In this document: piece after piece, positions 7,896 through 17,797 of the stretch
How positions within the stretch are numbered: position 1 is the first letter of the stretch
Layout: each line of letters starts with the position of its first letter
Assembly (NCBI GenBank): GCA_014872785.1
Contig: WKFJ01000050.1
Span: forward strand, 1-60,192
Direction: 5' to 3'
Length of the DNA: 60,192 nt
Source of the DNA: Alteromonadaceae bacterium
Lineage (GTDB): Bacteria; Pseudomonadota; Gammaproteobacteria; Enterobacterales; Alteromonadaceae
The notes under the pieces: generated by a model
Database searches by the model: none
Seen by the model: only the letters and a program-made list of their open reading frames with translations
Told to the model about the DNA's origin: nothing
Made by a program: the position numbers and the translations under genes

Positions 7896-9095
7896 CTATT
7901 TCGCGAACGGACTATCACATTCAATAACGTGCCAAGGCAGACCGTGCTCGTTAAGCATCGCCATAAATGGATCCGGATCAAATTGCTCCATATTCCACAC
8001 GCCTGGCTTTTTCCACGTTCCATTCAACATTAGTGCCGTACCAATCATCGCAGGTACACCGGTGGTGTAAGAAACTGCTTGTGCACCGACCTCTTCATTA
8101 CACAACGCGTGGTCACAGTTGTTATAGATGAAGATAGTTTTTTCTTGTCCGTCTTTCACACCAGTAATGTAAGTACCAATACAGGTTTTGCCAGTGTAGC
8201 CCTCCGCTAACGAACCCGGATTAGGCAGTACGGCTTTTAAGAACTCAAGTGGAACAATTTGCTGGCCTTGATATTCGATTGGTTGAATTGATGTCATACC
8301 AATACCTTCTAATACTCTTAAGTGAGTCAGATAAGCTTCGCCAAAGGTCATCCAAAAACGCGCGCGCTTGATAGTTGGGAAGTGCTTAACCAGTGACTCT
8401 AGCTCTTCGTGGTACATGAGGTAAGACGCGCGAACACCAATATTTTGATAATCCAAGTCTTCTCGCACAGAAAGTGGGTCGGTTTCGTGCCATTCACCGT
8501 TTTCCCAGAATTTACCGCGTTGGGTAATCTCACGAATATTAATTTCTGGGTTAAAGTTAGTTGCGAAGGCTTGACCATGGTCACCACCGTTACAGTCGAC
8601 AATATCTAAGTAATGAATTTCATCGAAATAGTGTTTCGCAGCATAGGCAGTATAAACGTTGGTCACACCAGGATCGAAGCCACTGCCAAGTAGTGCCATA
8701 ATCCCCGCTTCTTGAAAACGTTCTTGATAAGCCCACTGCCATGAATACTCGAACTTGGCTTCATCTTTAGGCTCATAATTTGCCGTGTCGAGGTAATCTG
8801 TTTTGGTTTCTAAACACGCGTCCATGATCGGTAAATCTTGATACGGCAGAGCTAGGTTAACCACGATGTCTGGTTGCACTTTATTGATAAGCTCTACAAC
8901 TTGATCTTTGTCGTCAGCGTCAACCGCAAACACTGCTTTAACACGCTCTGCGCCTACTTCTTTTTGCAACGCTTCACATTTGCTTAAAGTACGACTGGCC
9001 AAATAGATTTCATCAAAATTTTCGGGTAAACGCGCACACTTTTTTACGGTAACGGTGCTAACGCCACCGGCGCCAATAATCAGGACTTTTGACAT
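7896..9095 (-). CDS. Carboxynorspermidine/carboxyspermidine synthase (saccharopine dehydrogenase family)
   Basis: This 399-residue NADPH-dependent enzyme condenses L-aspartate semialdehyde with putrescine or diaminopropane to give carboxyspermidine or carboxynorspermidine. The N-terminal Rossmann motif is VLIIGAGGVSTVTVKKCAR. Other family segments are VVNLALPYQDLPIMDACL and LGSGFDPGVTNVYTAYA. The start was placed at ATG 9095, which has a GAGGA ribosome binding site; the TTG at 9110 overlaps that site. Together with the downstream decarboxylase it makes spermidine-type polyamines without AdoMet decarboxylase. A GC-rich hairpin lies in its leader. Confidence 0.92.
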   Translation of the reverse strand: MSKVLIIGAGGVSTVTVKKCARLPENFDEIYLASRTLSKCEALQKEVGAERVKAVFAVDADDKDQVVELINKVQPDIVVNLALPYQDLPIMDACLETKTDYLDTANYEPKDEAKFEYSWQWAYQERFQEAGIMALLGSGFDPGVTNVYTAYAAKHYFDEIHYLDIVDCNGGDHGQAFATNFNPEINIREITQRGKFWENGEWHETDPLSVREDLDYQNIGVRASYLMYHEELESLVKHFPTIKRARFWMTFGEAYLTHLRVLEGIGMTSIQPIEYQGQQIVPLEFLKAVLPNPGSLAEGYTGKTCIGTYITGVKDGQEKTIFIYNNCDHALCNEEVGAQAVSYTTGVPAMIGTALMLNGTWKKPGVWNMEQFDPDPFMAMLNEHGLPWHVIECDSPFAK

Positions 9096-9182
9096 AGAGA
9101 TATTCCTCAAACTGAACTGCTGCCAATTGGCTTGCTATTGAAACCTTAAACGCACAGTTATGGTCATGGTAAATTTTTAAAA

Positions 9183-9215
9183 GCGCCGCATCCTATCACT
9201 ATTTTATCGCGGCGC
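9183..9215 (-). promoter_or_regulatory. GC-rich hairpin in the leader of the polyamine operon
   Basis: The arms GCGCCGC and GCGGCGC are separated by 19 bases, about 90 bases before the synthase ATG. Read on the minus strand, the right arm is followed by CTTTTAAAAATTT. It could act as a leaky terminator or attenuator in the 5' leader, or simply as a second terminator behind malate synthase. Confidence 0.45.
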
Positions 9216-9280
9216 AATATTGCTCATTAAAAATAGCAGAAGAATTGTTTAAATGTGCTGTTGGAGAAGTTCAGTAAAGA

Positions 9281-9308
9281 AAAAGGGCGATGCAGATGTC
9301 GCCCTTTT
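9281..9308 (-). terminator. Terminator after malate synthase G
   Basis: The arms AAAAGGGCGA and TCGCCCTTTT with an 8-base loop form a perfect 10-base stem. On the minus strand the stem is followed by TCTTTACTG. It lies 43 bases beyond the glcB stop codon at 9352. Confidence 0.85.
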
Positions 9309-9351
9309 GGGATGTAATTTATTGGAATTGGTTGGATCCCCAATAAACTCC

Positions 9352-11523
9352 TTAACTTGCTAGTTTAGCTTTCATTTCTAAACGCTTTTTGTGCAAAACA
9401 GGTTCGGTATAACCGTTGGGCTGTGCCTTACCTTCAAATATCAGTTCGCACGCGGCTTGGAATGCAATCGAGTCGTTTAGATCTGGACACATATTGATGT
9501 ATTCTGCATCGCCCGTGTTTTGTTCATCTACCAGTTTTGCCAATCTTGCCAAGCTGTCTCTAACTTGTTGCTCTGTCACTAGGCCATGCGCTAACCAGTT
9601 CGCGATATGTTGGCTGGAAATTCGCAACGTGGCTCTATCTTCCATTAATCCAACGTTATTGATGTCTGGCACTTTCGAGCAACCCACTCCTTGGTGTACC
9701 CAGCGTACTACGTAACCCAAAATGCCTTGTACATTGTTGTCTAGTTCATTTTGAATATCTTGAGCCGACAATTCAGTAGTTTGTGCCATAAAGGGGATGC
9801 TTAAGATATCATCCAAGCCGTCAAAAGATTCGCCCTTAAGTGTGGCTTGAACCGATGACACATCTATTTGGTGATAATGCATGGCGTGCAACGTTGCGGC
9901 CGTAGGGGAGGGCACCCAAGCGGTGCTTGCACCCGCTTCCGGATGTCCGGTTTTAGCTTTCATCATTGCCGCCATACTGTCCGGCTCTGGCCACATACCT
10001 TTACCTATCTGTGCGGTACCGTCTAGGTCACATTCTAATCCGCGTGCCACGTTGGAACGCTCGTACGCTTTTATCCAAGGCATTGCTTTGAGCGTGGCTT
10101 TGGGATGGAATGCGCCAATTAACATTGATGTATGGATTTCGTCGCCGGTTCTATCTAAAAAGCCGGTATTGATAAAGGCAACACGAGAGGGTGCTTGTGC
10201 GATACAGGCTTTCAAGTTAACGCTAGTACGACGCTCCTCATCCATGATACCCATTTTAATCGTGTTTTTAGTTAAGCCTAAAGCTACCTCAACACATTCA
10301 AACAACTCATTTGCAAAGGCGACTTCTTCCGGACCGTGCATCTTAGGTTTTACAATGTAGATACTACCGGTGCGGCTGTTACTGTATTTGCCTTGGTTTA
10401 ATACATCTTGCTTGGCAATTAACGTGGTAATCATGGCGTCCATGATGCCTTCGTAAACTTCCTCACCATCGAAGAGAATTGCGCTGTTGGTCATCAAGTG
10501 ACCTACATTTCTGATAAACATCAGGCTGCGCCCCGGCAGAGTGACATGCTCACCATTTGCGGCAATAAACTGTTTGTCTTGCGCTAAGGTACGCACTATC
10601 TCATGGCCACCCTTGCTCATTTTGGTGCTTAGAGTGCCATTCATTAATCCTAGCCAATTGCGATACACGAGTGTTTTGTCTTCGCCATCAACGGCCGCAA
10701 CTGAGTCCTCACAGTCCATAATGGTTGTCAGTGCTGCTTCTAAGTTAATATCTTTAATGTGTGCAGAGTCTGTTTTGCCGATAGGGCTTTGCGAATCAAT
10801 GACGATTTCGGCATGTAATCCATTGTTTTTGAGTAGTATGCTAGATGGCTCTGATGCTTCACCGCGATAGCCAACGAATTTGCTGTTATCAGCCAGCTTT
10901 ACAGTTTCACCGGAGGATAAGATAACCGATAACGTATTGTCAGCAACCTGCAAAAGGGTTGCGTCTGAGAATGAGCCCGAGGCTAATTGAAAGTGCGTGT
11001 CAAGCCACTTTCTGGCATACGCAATAACTTTTGCTCCTCGTGCTTCATCGTAGCCTTTTGTTTGACTCGCCTGTTTTGGAATAACATCGGTGCCGTAAAG
11101 GGCATCATATAAACTACCCCAGCGCGCATTGGCGGCATTGAGTGCGTATCGCGCGTTGTTTATAGGTACCACGAGTTGAGGGCCTGCCATCGTGGCAATT
11201 TCTGCATCGACATTTTGCGTGTCTATTTTGGTGTCTTCTGGCGCCTCTACAAGATAGCCGATAGATTTTAAGAAAGTTTTATAATCGGCGAAATTAAAAT
11301 GCTCTGCAGAAGTGTTGCGACAATACTCGTCAAGCTTCGACTGTATCTCGTCTCGCTTCACCAAAAGCGCTTTGTTTTTGGGTTGTAACTCTTCTATTAA
11401 ACTTTCAAAGCTTTGCCAAAAATGTTTTGAACTAACGCCAGAGTTCTCTAACGCTTCGTCTTCAATAAAGTCGAATAGTTCAGGATGGATACTTAGTCTG
11501 CCAATCTGTTCGTACTGCGCCAT
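9352..11523 (-). CDS. glcB: Malate synthase G
   Basis: This 723-residue protein has the expected length for the G isoform and condenses glyoxylate with acetyl-CoA to malate in the glyoxylate/glycolate pathway. Recognisable segments include [20 protein letters not shown] near residue 260, [35 protein letters not shown] and [19 protein letters not shown]-terminal segments include [20 protein letters not shown] and [14 protein letters not shown] ribosome binding site AAGGAT precedes ATG 11523. No aceA, glcD or aceB is visible next to it. A LysR-type regulator lies upstream on the same strand and is a plausible regulator by position only. Confidence 0.95.
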   Translation of the reverse strand: MAQYEQIGRLSIHPELFDFIEDEALENSGVSSKHFWQSFESLIEELQPKNKALLVKRDEIQSKLDEYCRNTSAEHFNFADYKTFLKSIGYLVEAPEDTKIDTQNVDAEIATMAGPQLVVPINNARYALNAANARWGSLYDALYGTDVIPKQASQTKGYDEARGAKVIAYARKWLDTHFQLASGSFSDATLLQVADNTLSVILSSGETVKLADNSKFVGYRGEASEPSSILLKNNGLHAEIVIDSQSPIGKTDSAHIKDINLEAALTTIMDCEDSVAAVDGEDKTLVYRNWLGLMNGTLSTKMSKGGHEIVRTLAQDKQFIAANGEHVTLPGRSLMFIRNVGHLMTNSAILFDGEEVYEGIMDAMITTLIAKQDVLNQGKYSNSRTGSIYIVKPKMHGPEEVAFANELFECVEVALGLTKNTIKMGIMDEERRTSVNLKACIAQAPSRVAFINTGFLDRTGDEIHTSMLIGAFHPKATLKAMPWIKAYERSNVARGLECDLDGTAQIGKGMWPEPDSMAAMMKAKTGHPEAGASTAWVPSPTAATLHAMHYHQIDVSSVQATLKGESFDGLDDILSIPFMAQTTELSAQDIQNELDNNVQGILGYVVRWVHQGVGCSKVPDINNVGLMEDRATLRISSQHIANWLAHGLVTEQQVRDSLARLAKLVDEQNTGDAEYINMCPDLNDSIAFQAACELIFEGKAQPNGYTEPVLHKKRLEMKAKLAS

Positions 11524-11716
11524 GGTAGGGATCCTTGAGCTGTTGGGTCACCCCGAGTGTAGTTGTAGGGTCTTGGGGTAACTGTATGTTTAATGCGATC
11601 AGTGTACTCGTGTTGAGATAGTAAAGAGTAATTTATGATTTTCATTTCAATCATAAATTTTGTGAATGTGAAGTTTTACCCGAACCAACATACTTTACGG
11701 AACCAGCAATAGTCAC

Positions 11717-12649
11717 TTATCCTTTGGCAACCTCAGCAATTAACCTACGTAACCAGATATGACCCGCATCATGGTGAAGTAACGGGCTCCACGCCATTTT
11801 TAAGGCAATGGGAGGAATGTCAAAAGGTGGCGAGAGTACGACGGTTTCAGGATCATCTGCATAAGTATTGGCAACGCGAGTGGGCAAAGTAGCAACGAGT
11901 TGTTGCTGCTTGGCAAGCTGCAGTGCGACGTGATAGTGGCGCGTAAATACACATATATCTCTAACACATCCTTGTTTATTAAGTTCGGCGTCGACCCAAC
12001 CTAGCTTCTGAATCTCTTTAGGATCGATACCAACACCGACACCAAACCCCGTTTTACTGACCCAGACATGTTTAGACTGTAAGTAGGTTTCAGGATCGGG
12101 AGTATTTGCAAGCGGATGATTGCGGTGCACTACGCAAGAAAAACCATCGTACCACACCACTTTTTGGTGAAACGACAATGGCAATTCCTCAAAGCGATTA
12201 ACCGCCATATCCACTTTGCCTTGCTCAACATCGTGATAGGTCACATCACTCGGCGTGATGACATCGAGTGAAACGTTCGGGGCTTCTTGGCGCAATATTT
12301 CCAGCACTGACATCAGCACCGTTGTCTCGGCGTAGTCACTTGCCATAATGCGAAACGTACGTTCGCTGGAAATGGGGTCAAAGTCAGTTTCAGGCTGGAT
12401 AGTGGCTTCTAATTTACTTAACACATCGCGAATAACAGGTTGTAACTGTAAGGCTCTTTCTGTCGGTGTCATGCCGTCACTAGTGCGTACCATGATGGGA
12501 TCGTTGAATAAATCTCGAAGTCTGCGCAGACCATTACTCATTGCCGGTTGAGTGATGCTTAGGCGATTAGCGGCTTTTGTTACACTGCCTTCGCGTAACA
12601 ACACATCTAAATACACAAGGAGGTTGAGATCTATTTTTGAAATATTCAT
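11717..12649 (-). CDS. LysR-family transcriptional regulator
   Basis: The start was placed at ATG 12649 (MNISKIDLNLLVYLDVLL), the usual beginning of this LysR subgroup. A longer frame to 12715 adds an unlikely 22 residues. The 310-residue protein has an N-terminal winged HTH (SVTKAANRLSITQPAMSNGL, about residues 20-40) and a C-terminal type-2 periplasmic-binding-like effector domain (about 90-305), resembling the NodD/LinR branch. It is encoded upstream of glcB in the same direction with a gap of about 190 bases, and divergently from a periplasmic binding-protein-like gene. LysR regulators often control the divergent neighbour, so both are candidate targets. The ligand is unknown. Confidence 0.85.
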   Translation of the reverse strand: MNISKIDLNLLVYLDVLLREGSVTKAANRLSITQPAMSNGLRRLRDLFNDPIMVRTSDGMTPTERALQLQPVIRDVLSKLEATIQPETDFDPISSERTFRIMASDYAETTVLMSVLEILRQEAPNVSLDVITPSDVTYHDVEQGKVDMAVNRFEELPLSFHQKVVWYDGFSCVVHRNHPLANTPDPETYLQSKHVWVSKTGFGVGVGIDPKEIQKLGWVDAELNKQGCVRDICVFTRHYHVALQLAKQQQLVATLPTRVANTYADDPETVVLSPPFDIPPIALKMAWSPLLHHDAGHIWLRRLIAEVAKG

Positions 12650-12850
12650 AATCTGAATGCTAGAAATTGTCGCTATAAATTTTTTGAATTCTAACTCTAA
12701 CGAAATTATTGTCACGATTCAAATAGGTGACAAATTGAGTTTTACTTCCCATAGAGACTTTCGTCTGGCAGAAGCTTGATAATAGTTATGCTATATTTGA
12801 GCGAATATTTATTAGGTGTGTTGCCGAAGATACCCGTTATCGACATAGTG

Positions 12851-13759
12851 ATGTTTATAAAAGAAGTACAAAATAAAAGCGTTCGCTATTATCGCTGCCT
12901 CATATTAGTTCTTTGCGCGCTGGTGTTGAGCGCAAAGTCCTACGCCAATCAAGAGTACACTTCTCCAATCAATATTGTGCATCCTGGTGAACATCATGAA
13001 GGTGATTACACCTTAGAACTCTTAGCTAAAGCTTTAAACGCTGGCGGGAACAAATATCAAGCAGTTCCTCTGGGTCACTATCCGCCACGCGGCAGGGATT
13101 TCCTCATGATGGAAAAAAATGAGGGTATCGATATTATGTGGGGTACTGCCAGAGCAGACAGAGAAGCTCGTTTCTTACCTATTCGCCTTCCTATCTTTAG
13201 AGGATTGATTGGCTGGCGTATACCGCTGGTAAAGCAGGAGAAAATCGATCTTTTCAAAGGTGTGTCCACTCTAGAGCAGCTTAGTCGATACCGTCCAGGT
13301 CAGCATTTCCGTTGGACAGACACTCGCATCTTAAAAGACAATGGTATCAATGTTTTTGAGGTGAATAATCACGGCAGCATCATGGGGATGCTAGTCGCTG
13401 ACAAATTTGACTATTATCCCCGTGCCGCGATTGAAATTGAGGGAGAGTATGCGCTAAGCAAAGATCAAGGCGTGGTCATTGATCCTCATGTGCTGATTAT
13501 CTACCCAACCGCTTTTTACTTTTATGTGCGCAAAGACAACCAAGCTCTCGCGAAAAACCTGACCGACGGACTGGAAAAACTGATTCAATCAGGCGAGATG
13601 AACCAGTTGTTTGAAAAACACTTCAGCAATATTTTGAACACGTTAGCCATTGATAATCGCAACGTCATTCGCTTAGACAATCAATATCTTCCGGAAAAAG
13701 CACCGCTAGACCGACCAGAGTTATGGTTAGATCCAGCGGCATTAGATGCAGCTCAATAG
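12851..13759 (+). CDS. Periplasmic substrate-binding-like protein (SBP_bac_3 type), solitary
   Basis: The open frame begins at 12776, but the most credible start is ATG 12851, placing a signal peptide at the N terminus (RYYRCLILVLCALVLSAKSYA). The mature protein of about 270 residues resembles family-3 solute-binding proteins in its overall pattern: an early beta strand INIVHPG, central MLVADKFDYYPRAAIEI, and FYFYVRKDNQALAKNLTDGL near the C terminus. No permease or ATPase gene accompanies it. Such solitary proteins in marine Alteromonadales are often of unknown ligand and may feed sensory proteins rather than transport. It is divergent from a LysR regulator gene. Confidence 0.65.
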   Translation: MFIKEVQNKSVRYYRCLILVLCALVLSAKSYANQEYTSPINIVHPGEHHEGDYTLELLAKALNAGGNKYQAVPLGHYPPRGRDFLMMEKNEGIDIMWGTARADREARFLPIRLPIFRGLIGWRIPLVKQEKIDLFKGVSTLEQLSRYRPGQHFRWTDTRILKDNGINVFEVNNHGSIMGMLVADKFDYYPRAAIEIEGEYALSKDQGVVIDPHVLIIYPTAFYFYVRKDNQALAKNLTDGLEKLIQSGEMNQLFEKHFSNILNTLAIDNRNVIRLDNQYLPEKAPLDRPELWLDPAALDAAQ

Positions 13760-13764
13760 TACGC

Positions 13765-14226
13765 TCAACAGGCTATGGCTTGCAGGTCGACGACTTTTGG
13801 ATACCAGTCGTCTGCTTGCGGGATAAACGTTTCCTTGTCGGCGCGCCACTCTTTCATAACGCTTTTGTTGTAGTTGAGGTAAAGTTTACCTTCATGCATC
13901 GTCCATGCGTCACCATCAACACTTGCTCGCTTTCCATCTGACATTGCCCAGGCGCAATAACCACCGTATTGAGGAATGTATTTTCCCGGATCAGCTTTGA
14001 AAAGGTTCATATTCGCTTCACTGACAAAACGCCATTTTACGTCCTTCCACACGTAAGTAAATTTCTTTGTACCTTCTACAGCTTTGTTTTCCGTCCAATA
14101 AGCGACAGTGTCATAGCCATCTATTGCGACGCTTCCGAAAGTGGAGCTATTAATTGGATCTGCCGCTTGCGCCAGGTCACTTGCGATAAATTTAAGGATG
14201 ACAAATATTACCTTAATAATTCTCAT
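13765..14226 (-). CDS. YHS domain-containing secreted protein
   Basis: This 153-residue protein has an N-terminal hydrophobic signal sequence (VIFVILKFIASDLAQA). A YHS-type domain follows: VAIDGYDTVAYW near residue 33, FVSEANMNLFKADPGKYIPQ near 70, and YGGYCAWAMSDGK near 88. YHS domains are associated with metal-linked or redox proteins, and in this secreted form the function is not established. The Cys in GGYC is encoded normally; no in-frame TGA (selenocysteine) is present. The gene ends 5 bases from the converging gene on the other strand. Confidence 0.8.
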   Translation of the reverse strand: MRIIKVIFVILKFIASDLAQAADPINSSTFGSVAIDGYDTVAYWTENKAVEGTKKFTYVWKDVKWRFVSEANMNLFKADPGKYIPQYGGYCAWAMSDGKRASVDGDAWTMHEGKLYLNYNKSVMKEWRADKETFIPQADDWYPKVVDLQAIAC

Positions 14227-14455
14227 ACTTATGTCTCGCGAATTTAATTTGATATTGGTGTAAACCGAACTTTGAAGAATTTTCTTTCACTCGATCGAGG
14301 GCAAAAGTTTGTGTTTCTAATATCTGCTGCTAAATATGAAGAGTAGTAGCTCATATTTCTGACGGTGATTGTAGGAGATTGCTTACAAACTATTCGGTAC
14401 GGAGTGCTACAGTGAAACGATAGACATTCTGAATGTGATGGAAGAGGTAATCGCG

Positions 14456-15997
14456 ATGGCAAGACGGAACGCTCATGTAGTAGATCAAGAGGTAACTTTT
14501 TCAGACTCAGAAGAATTAGTCTCAACGACTGATGAACGAGGTGTTATCACTTACTGCAATGAAATTTTTGCTCAGGTCGCTGGCTTCAATGTGAGTGAGC
14601 TTGTCGGTAAGAATCACAATATTGTTCGCCACCCAGACATGCCCAAAGCTGCTTTTGCTGACATGTGGGAGCACTTGAAGGCGGGCGAGCCATGGCGTGG
14701 CGCAGTTAAAAACCGTTGTAAAGATGGTAAATATTATTGGGTAGACGCATTTGTTACCCCCATTTATGAAGACGGTCGTAAGGTGGGTTACCAATCGGTG
14801 CGCACGAAGTTAAAACCACAATATCGTCAGCGCGCTGAAGCTTTATATGCAAACCTAAATGCGGGCAATTCTGTTTCTTCACTGGGCGATATAATCGCAC
14901 AATACAATGTTGCGCTATTCGCAGCTGCTGCTCTACTGATTATCGTGGCGAGTTATTTTTCGTTTTGGTTTACGCCTCTTCTCGCGCTTTTGCCATTCGT
15001 TTTATTTAAACAAGAATTAGTGGATGCAAAACTGTTTAACAGTGGTCTACAAAAGCAATATGACAGTGTCTCGCGTTTGGTATTCTCCGGTAGCCATTGC
15101 GTGAGCTCAGCCGATTTTCATTTGAAGATGCTTGAGGGCAAGGTCACGACGATTTTGGGACGAATTGCCGATAGTACGGTTACACTTAGCGACGGTGCCG
15201 GAGCTTTATTGGCTGCGTCACACTCTGCCAAAGCTGGGGTTGAGAAAGAAGTCGAAGAATTGAATCAGGTATCAACCGCGGTTGAAGAAATGGTAGCAAC
15301 CATTGAAGAGGTGGCCAAAAATACGACCACCACGAGCTCCAAAGTGCAGCAAGCTCATGGCGACTGTCAAACGGCCTCTGATGCAATGAACCATACCATG
15401 CAACAAGTTGATGGGCTTTATAACGAAGTAGCACGTTCCGCTGATTCTGCCGGTGAACTGGCTGAGGAAGCTAAGAAAATTGGTGGCATCATGCAGGAAA
15501 TTCAGGGGATAGCCGATCAAACGAATTTACTCGCACTTAACGCTGCAATTGAAGCCGCACGCGCTGGAGAGCACGGACGGGGCTTTTCTGTTGTAGCCGA
15601 CGAAGTACGCGCCTTGTCGAGTCGTACTCATACCGCGACGGAGCAAATTCAAACCTCTATAGGCGAAATTCAGAATACCTTACTCAACTGGTCTGAAACG
15701 ATGCAGTTAGGCAAGGAGTCGGCCGAAAGTTGCGTGAGTGAAACCAAACAAACCCAAGAAGTGGTGCTTAAAGTCTATGATGCCATTACTGACATTTCTG
15801 ATTTAGCCGCACAGATATCTACCGCCGCTGAAGAACAGTCTGTCGTATCGCAAGAGATTAGCCGCAATATTGTCAACATAAATGATGCGTCAAATAACAA
15901 CTTGGAACAGGCTGACTTAGTCGAGGTCGAATCAACAGCCATTCAAGAAAGAGCCAGTAAATTGTCTAACTTAGCCATGTCCTTCAAGGTGGATTAG
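14456..15997 (+). CDS. Aer-type PAS-domain methyl-accepting chemotaxis protein, copy 1
   Basis: The start was placed at ATG 14456, which has GAGG 10-13 bases upstream and matches the start of its neighbour paralog; the frame opens earlier at 14435. The 513-residue receptor resembles E. coli Aer. A PAS domain at residues about 22-115 carries the FAD-pocket type signature [21 protein letters not shown] hydrophobic membrane anchor follows at about 155-195 ([17 protein letters not shown]), then a HAMP-like linker. The cytoplasmic signalling domain has the conserved tip [20 protein letters not shown]. It has no periplasmic ligand domain, so it is expected to sense redox or energy state and signal to CheA/CheW. 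The equal-length paralog at 16241 indicates tandem duplication. Confidence 0.9.
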   Translation: MARRNAHVVDQEVTFSDSEELVSTTDERGVITYCNEIFAQVAGFNVSELVGKNHNIVRHPDMPKAAFADMWEHLKAGEPWRGAVKNRCKDGKYYWVDAFVTPIYEDGRKVGYQSVRTKLKPQYRQRAEALYANLNAGNSVSSLGDIIAQYNVALFAAAALLIIVASYFSFWFTPLLALLPFVLFKQELVDAKLFNSGLQKQYDSVSRLVFSGSHCVSSADFHLKMLEGKVTTILGRIADSTVTLSDGAGALLAASHSAKAGVEKEVEELNQVSTAVEEMVATIEEVAKNTTTTSSKVQQAHGDCQTASDAMNHTMQQVDGLYNEVARSADSAGELAEEAKKIGGIMQEIQGIADQTNLLALNAAIEAARAGEHGRGFSVVADEVRALSSRTHTATEQIQTSIGEIQNTLLNWSETMQLGKESAESCVSETKQTQEVVLKVYDAITDISDLAAQISTAAEEQSVVSQEISRNIVNINDASNNNLEQADLVEVESTAIQERASKLSNLAMSFKVD

Positions 15998-16036
15998 AGC
16001 CTGTTTATCTTAGCGCTATAAATAGGCTCTAGTTTC
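15995..16036 (+). terminator. Hairpin starting at the stop codon of Aer-like copy 1
   Basis: A 13-base stem with one G-T pair (TAGAGCCTGTTTA / TAAATAGGCTCTA) surrounds an 11-base loop. The left arm begins with the TAG stop codon. Only a short T stretch (GTTTC) follows, so termination strength is uncertain. Confidence 0.5.
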
Positions 16037-16240
16037 AAAAAGACTCCTAAGAGATTACACAACAAAACAGCTTGGCAAGCCAAGGGCGTAAGAAACATGC
16101 GCTAGATCAATGAAAGTTCAAAAACAGACTTCGGATTACAGTTCCGTTAGCTAATGTCGTACATTTAATCCTATTCTTATTGTTAAATTGAAAACATATT
16201 GTACGTGTTTGTAAATTTGCAGTTGTAGGAGCAGGCAGAA

Positions 16241-17782
16241 ATGGGTAGACGTAATAGCGCGGTAGTCGACAAAGAAGTTACGTTTTCGGAAGATCAGGAG
16301 CTGGTATCAACTACCGACGAACGTGGCGTCATTACCTATGCTAACGCGGTCTTTTGTGAAGTAGCAGGCTACGACGTGGCTGAATTGGTGGGCAAGAACC
16401 ACAATATTGTTCGTCATCCAGATATGCCTAAAGCGGCTTTTGCGGATATGTGGCAACACTTAAAAGCGGGCGAAGCTTGGCGAGGAGCTGTCAAAAATAG
16501 GTGTAAAGACGGCAGTTATTATTGGGTGGATGCATTTGTCACCCCAATTTATGATAAAGGGCGTAAAGTTGGGTATCAGTCTGTGCGCAAAAAGCTTGCA
16601 CCGGAAGTGCGTGAAAGAGCACAGCGGCTTTATGCACAAATTAACAGTGGCAAAACTACATCCTCTTTGTCGGCAGCAATCAATAAATTCAGCTTCCCAA
16701 TTTATGGTGTGGTGGGGCTTATCTTGTTATATGCCTGCTATTTGTCATTTTGGTTTACCCCGCTATTGTTGATCCTGCCGTTTTTGATCTTTAGTCAACA
16801 ATTAAATTCGAGCATCCGCTTTAGCGCTAAGTTGGCGGATAAATACGATAGCGTGTCACGGCTTGTATATTCAGGAAGCGATACCGCAAGTTATCCCGAT
16901 TTTCACCTCAAGATGCTTGAAGGTAAAATAGGCACCATTTTAGGACGCGTTGCAGACAGTACATATACCCTAGAAGAAGCATCTGACGCACTATATCACG
17001 CAGCGCATCAGGCAAAGTCTGGCGTTGAAAAAGAAGCTGAGGAGCTGGGCCAAGTGTCAACCGCTATAGAGGAAATGGTGGCGACTATTCAGGATGTCGC
17101 TAAAAACACTACTGAGACTAGCGTCAAAGTGCAACAAGCCCACGCAGATTGTGAGATTGCTACCAACGCCATGAATGGCACCATGGATAAAGTGAATGAG
17201 CTTTACCGAGAAGTGGCGAAATCTTCTGAATCGGCAGGCGAATTAGCTGAAGAAGCGAAAAAAATTGGCGGCATTATGCAGGAAATTCAAGGTATTGCCG
17301 ATCAAACTAATTTACTGGCATTGAATGCGGCGATAGAGGCTGCCCGAGCAGGCGAACATGGGCGTGGCTTCTCCGTTGTAGCCGATGAAGTTCGGGCTTT
17401 GTCTAGTCGCACTCACACTGCGACTGAGCAAATCCAAATATCGATTTCTGAGATACAAAATACGCTATTAAATTGGTCAGAAACCATGAAGTTAGGTAAA
17501 GACTCGGCAGAAAGTTGTGTTGAGGAAACTAAACAAACTCAGAGTGTTGTATTCAAGGTATATGACGCTATTTCGGATATATCGGGGCTCGCCACGCAGA
17601 TTTCGACCGCGGCTGAGCAACAATCACTCGTATCGGAAGAAATCAGTCGAAATATTATCAATATTAACGACGCATCATCAGGTAATTTGGAGCAGGCGGA
17701 GAGGGTAGAGATAGAATCCAAGGCACTTGAAGAAAGTGCTCAGAAGTTAGCTAGTCTGGCTCTGTCTTTCAAACTTGAATAG
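16241..17782 (+). CDS. Aer-type PAS-domain methyl-accepting chemotaxis protein, copy 2
   Basis: This 513-residue protein is the same length as the preceding Aer-like receptor and aligns to it without gaps. The PAS motif ([20 protein letters not shown]), membrane anchor ([18 protein letters not shown]) and signalling tip are conserved. The core around [18 protein letters not shown] and [18 protein letters not shown] is identical between the copies at the protein level. The linkers (about 120-160 and 195-240) differ more. Synonymous codons differ throughout, so the duplication is not recent. GGAG is the ribosome binding site before ATG 16241. It ends 15 bases from a converging gene. Confidence 0.9.
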   Translation: MGRRNSAVVDKEVTFSEDQELVSTTDERGVITYANAVFCEVAGYDVAELVGKNHNIVRHPDMPKAAFADMWQHLKAGEAWRGAVKNRCKDGSYYWVDAFVTPIYDKGRKVGYQSVRKKLAPEVRERAQRLYAQINSGKTTSSLSAAINKFSFPIYGVVGLILLYACYLSFWFTPLLLILPFLIFSQQLNSSIRFSAKLADKYDSVSRLVYSGSDTASYPDFHLKMLEGKIGTILGRVADSTYTLEEASDALYHAAHQAKSGVEKEAEELGQVSTAIEEMVATIQDVAKNTTETSVKVQQAHADCEIATNAMNGTMDKVNELYREVAKSSESAGELAEEAKKIGGIMQEIQGIADQTNLLALNAAIEAARAGEHGRGFSVVADEVRALSSRTHTATEQIQISISEIQNTLLNWSETMKLGKDSAESCVEETKQTQSVVFKVYDAISDISGLATQISTAAEQQSLVSEEISRNIININDASSGNLEQAERVEIESKALEESAQKLASLALSFKLE

Positions 17783-17797
17783 GTTATGAAGACATTC

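Noticed and set aside
13765..14226. YHS protein as a selenoprotein
   Set aside because: Some members are labelled as selenoproteins, but the expected position here is a normal Cys codon and no in-frame TGA was found.
16073..16086. Short palindrome CTTGGC-AA-GCCAAG between the Aer-like genes
   Set aside because: The two-base loop cannot form a hairpin and the element is short; may be chance, not reported as a feature.
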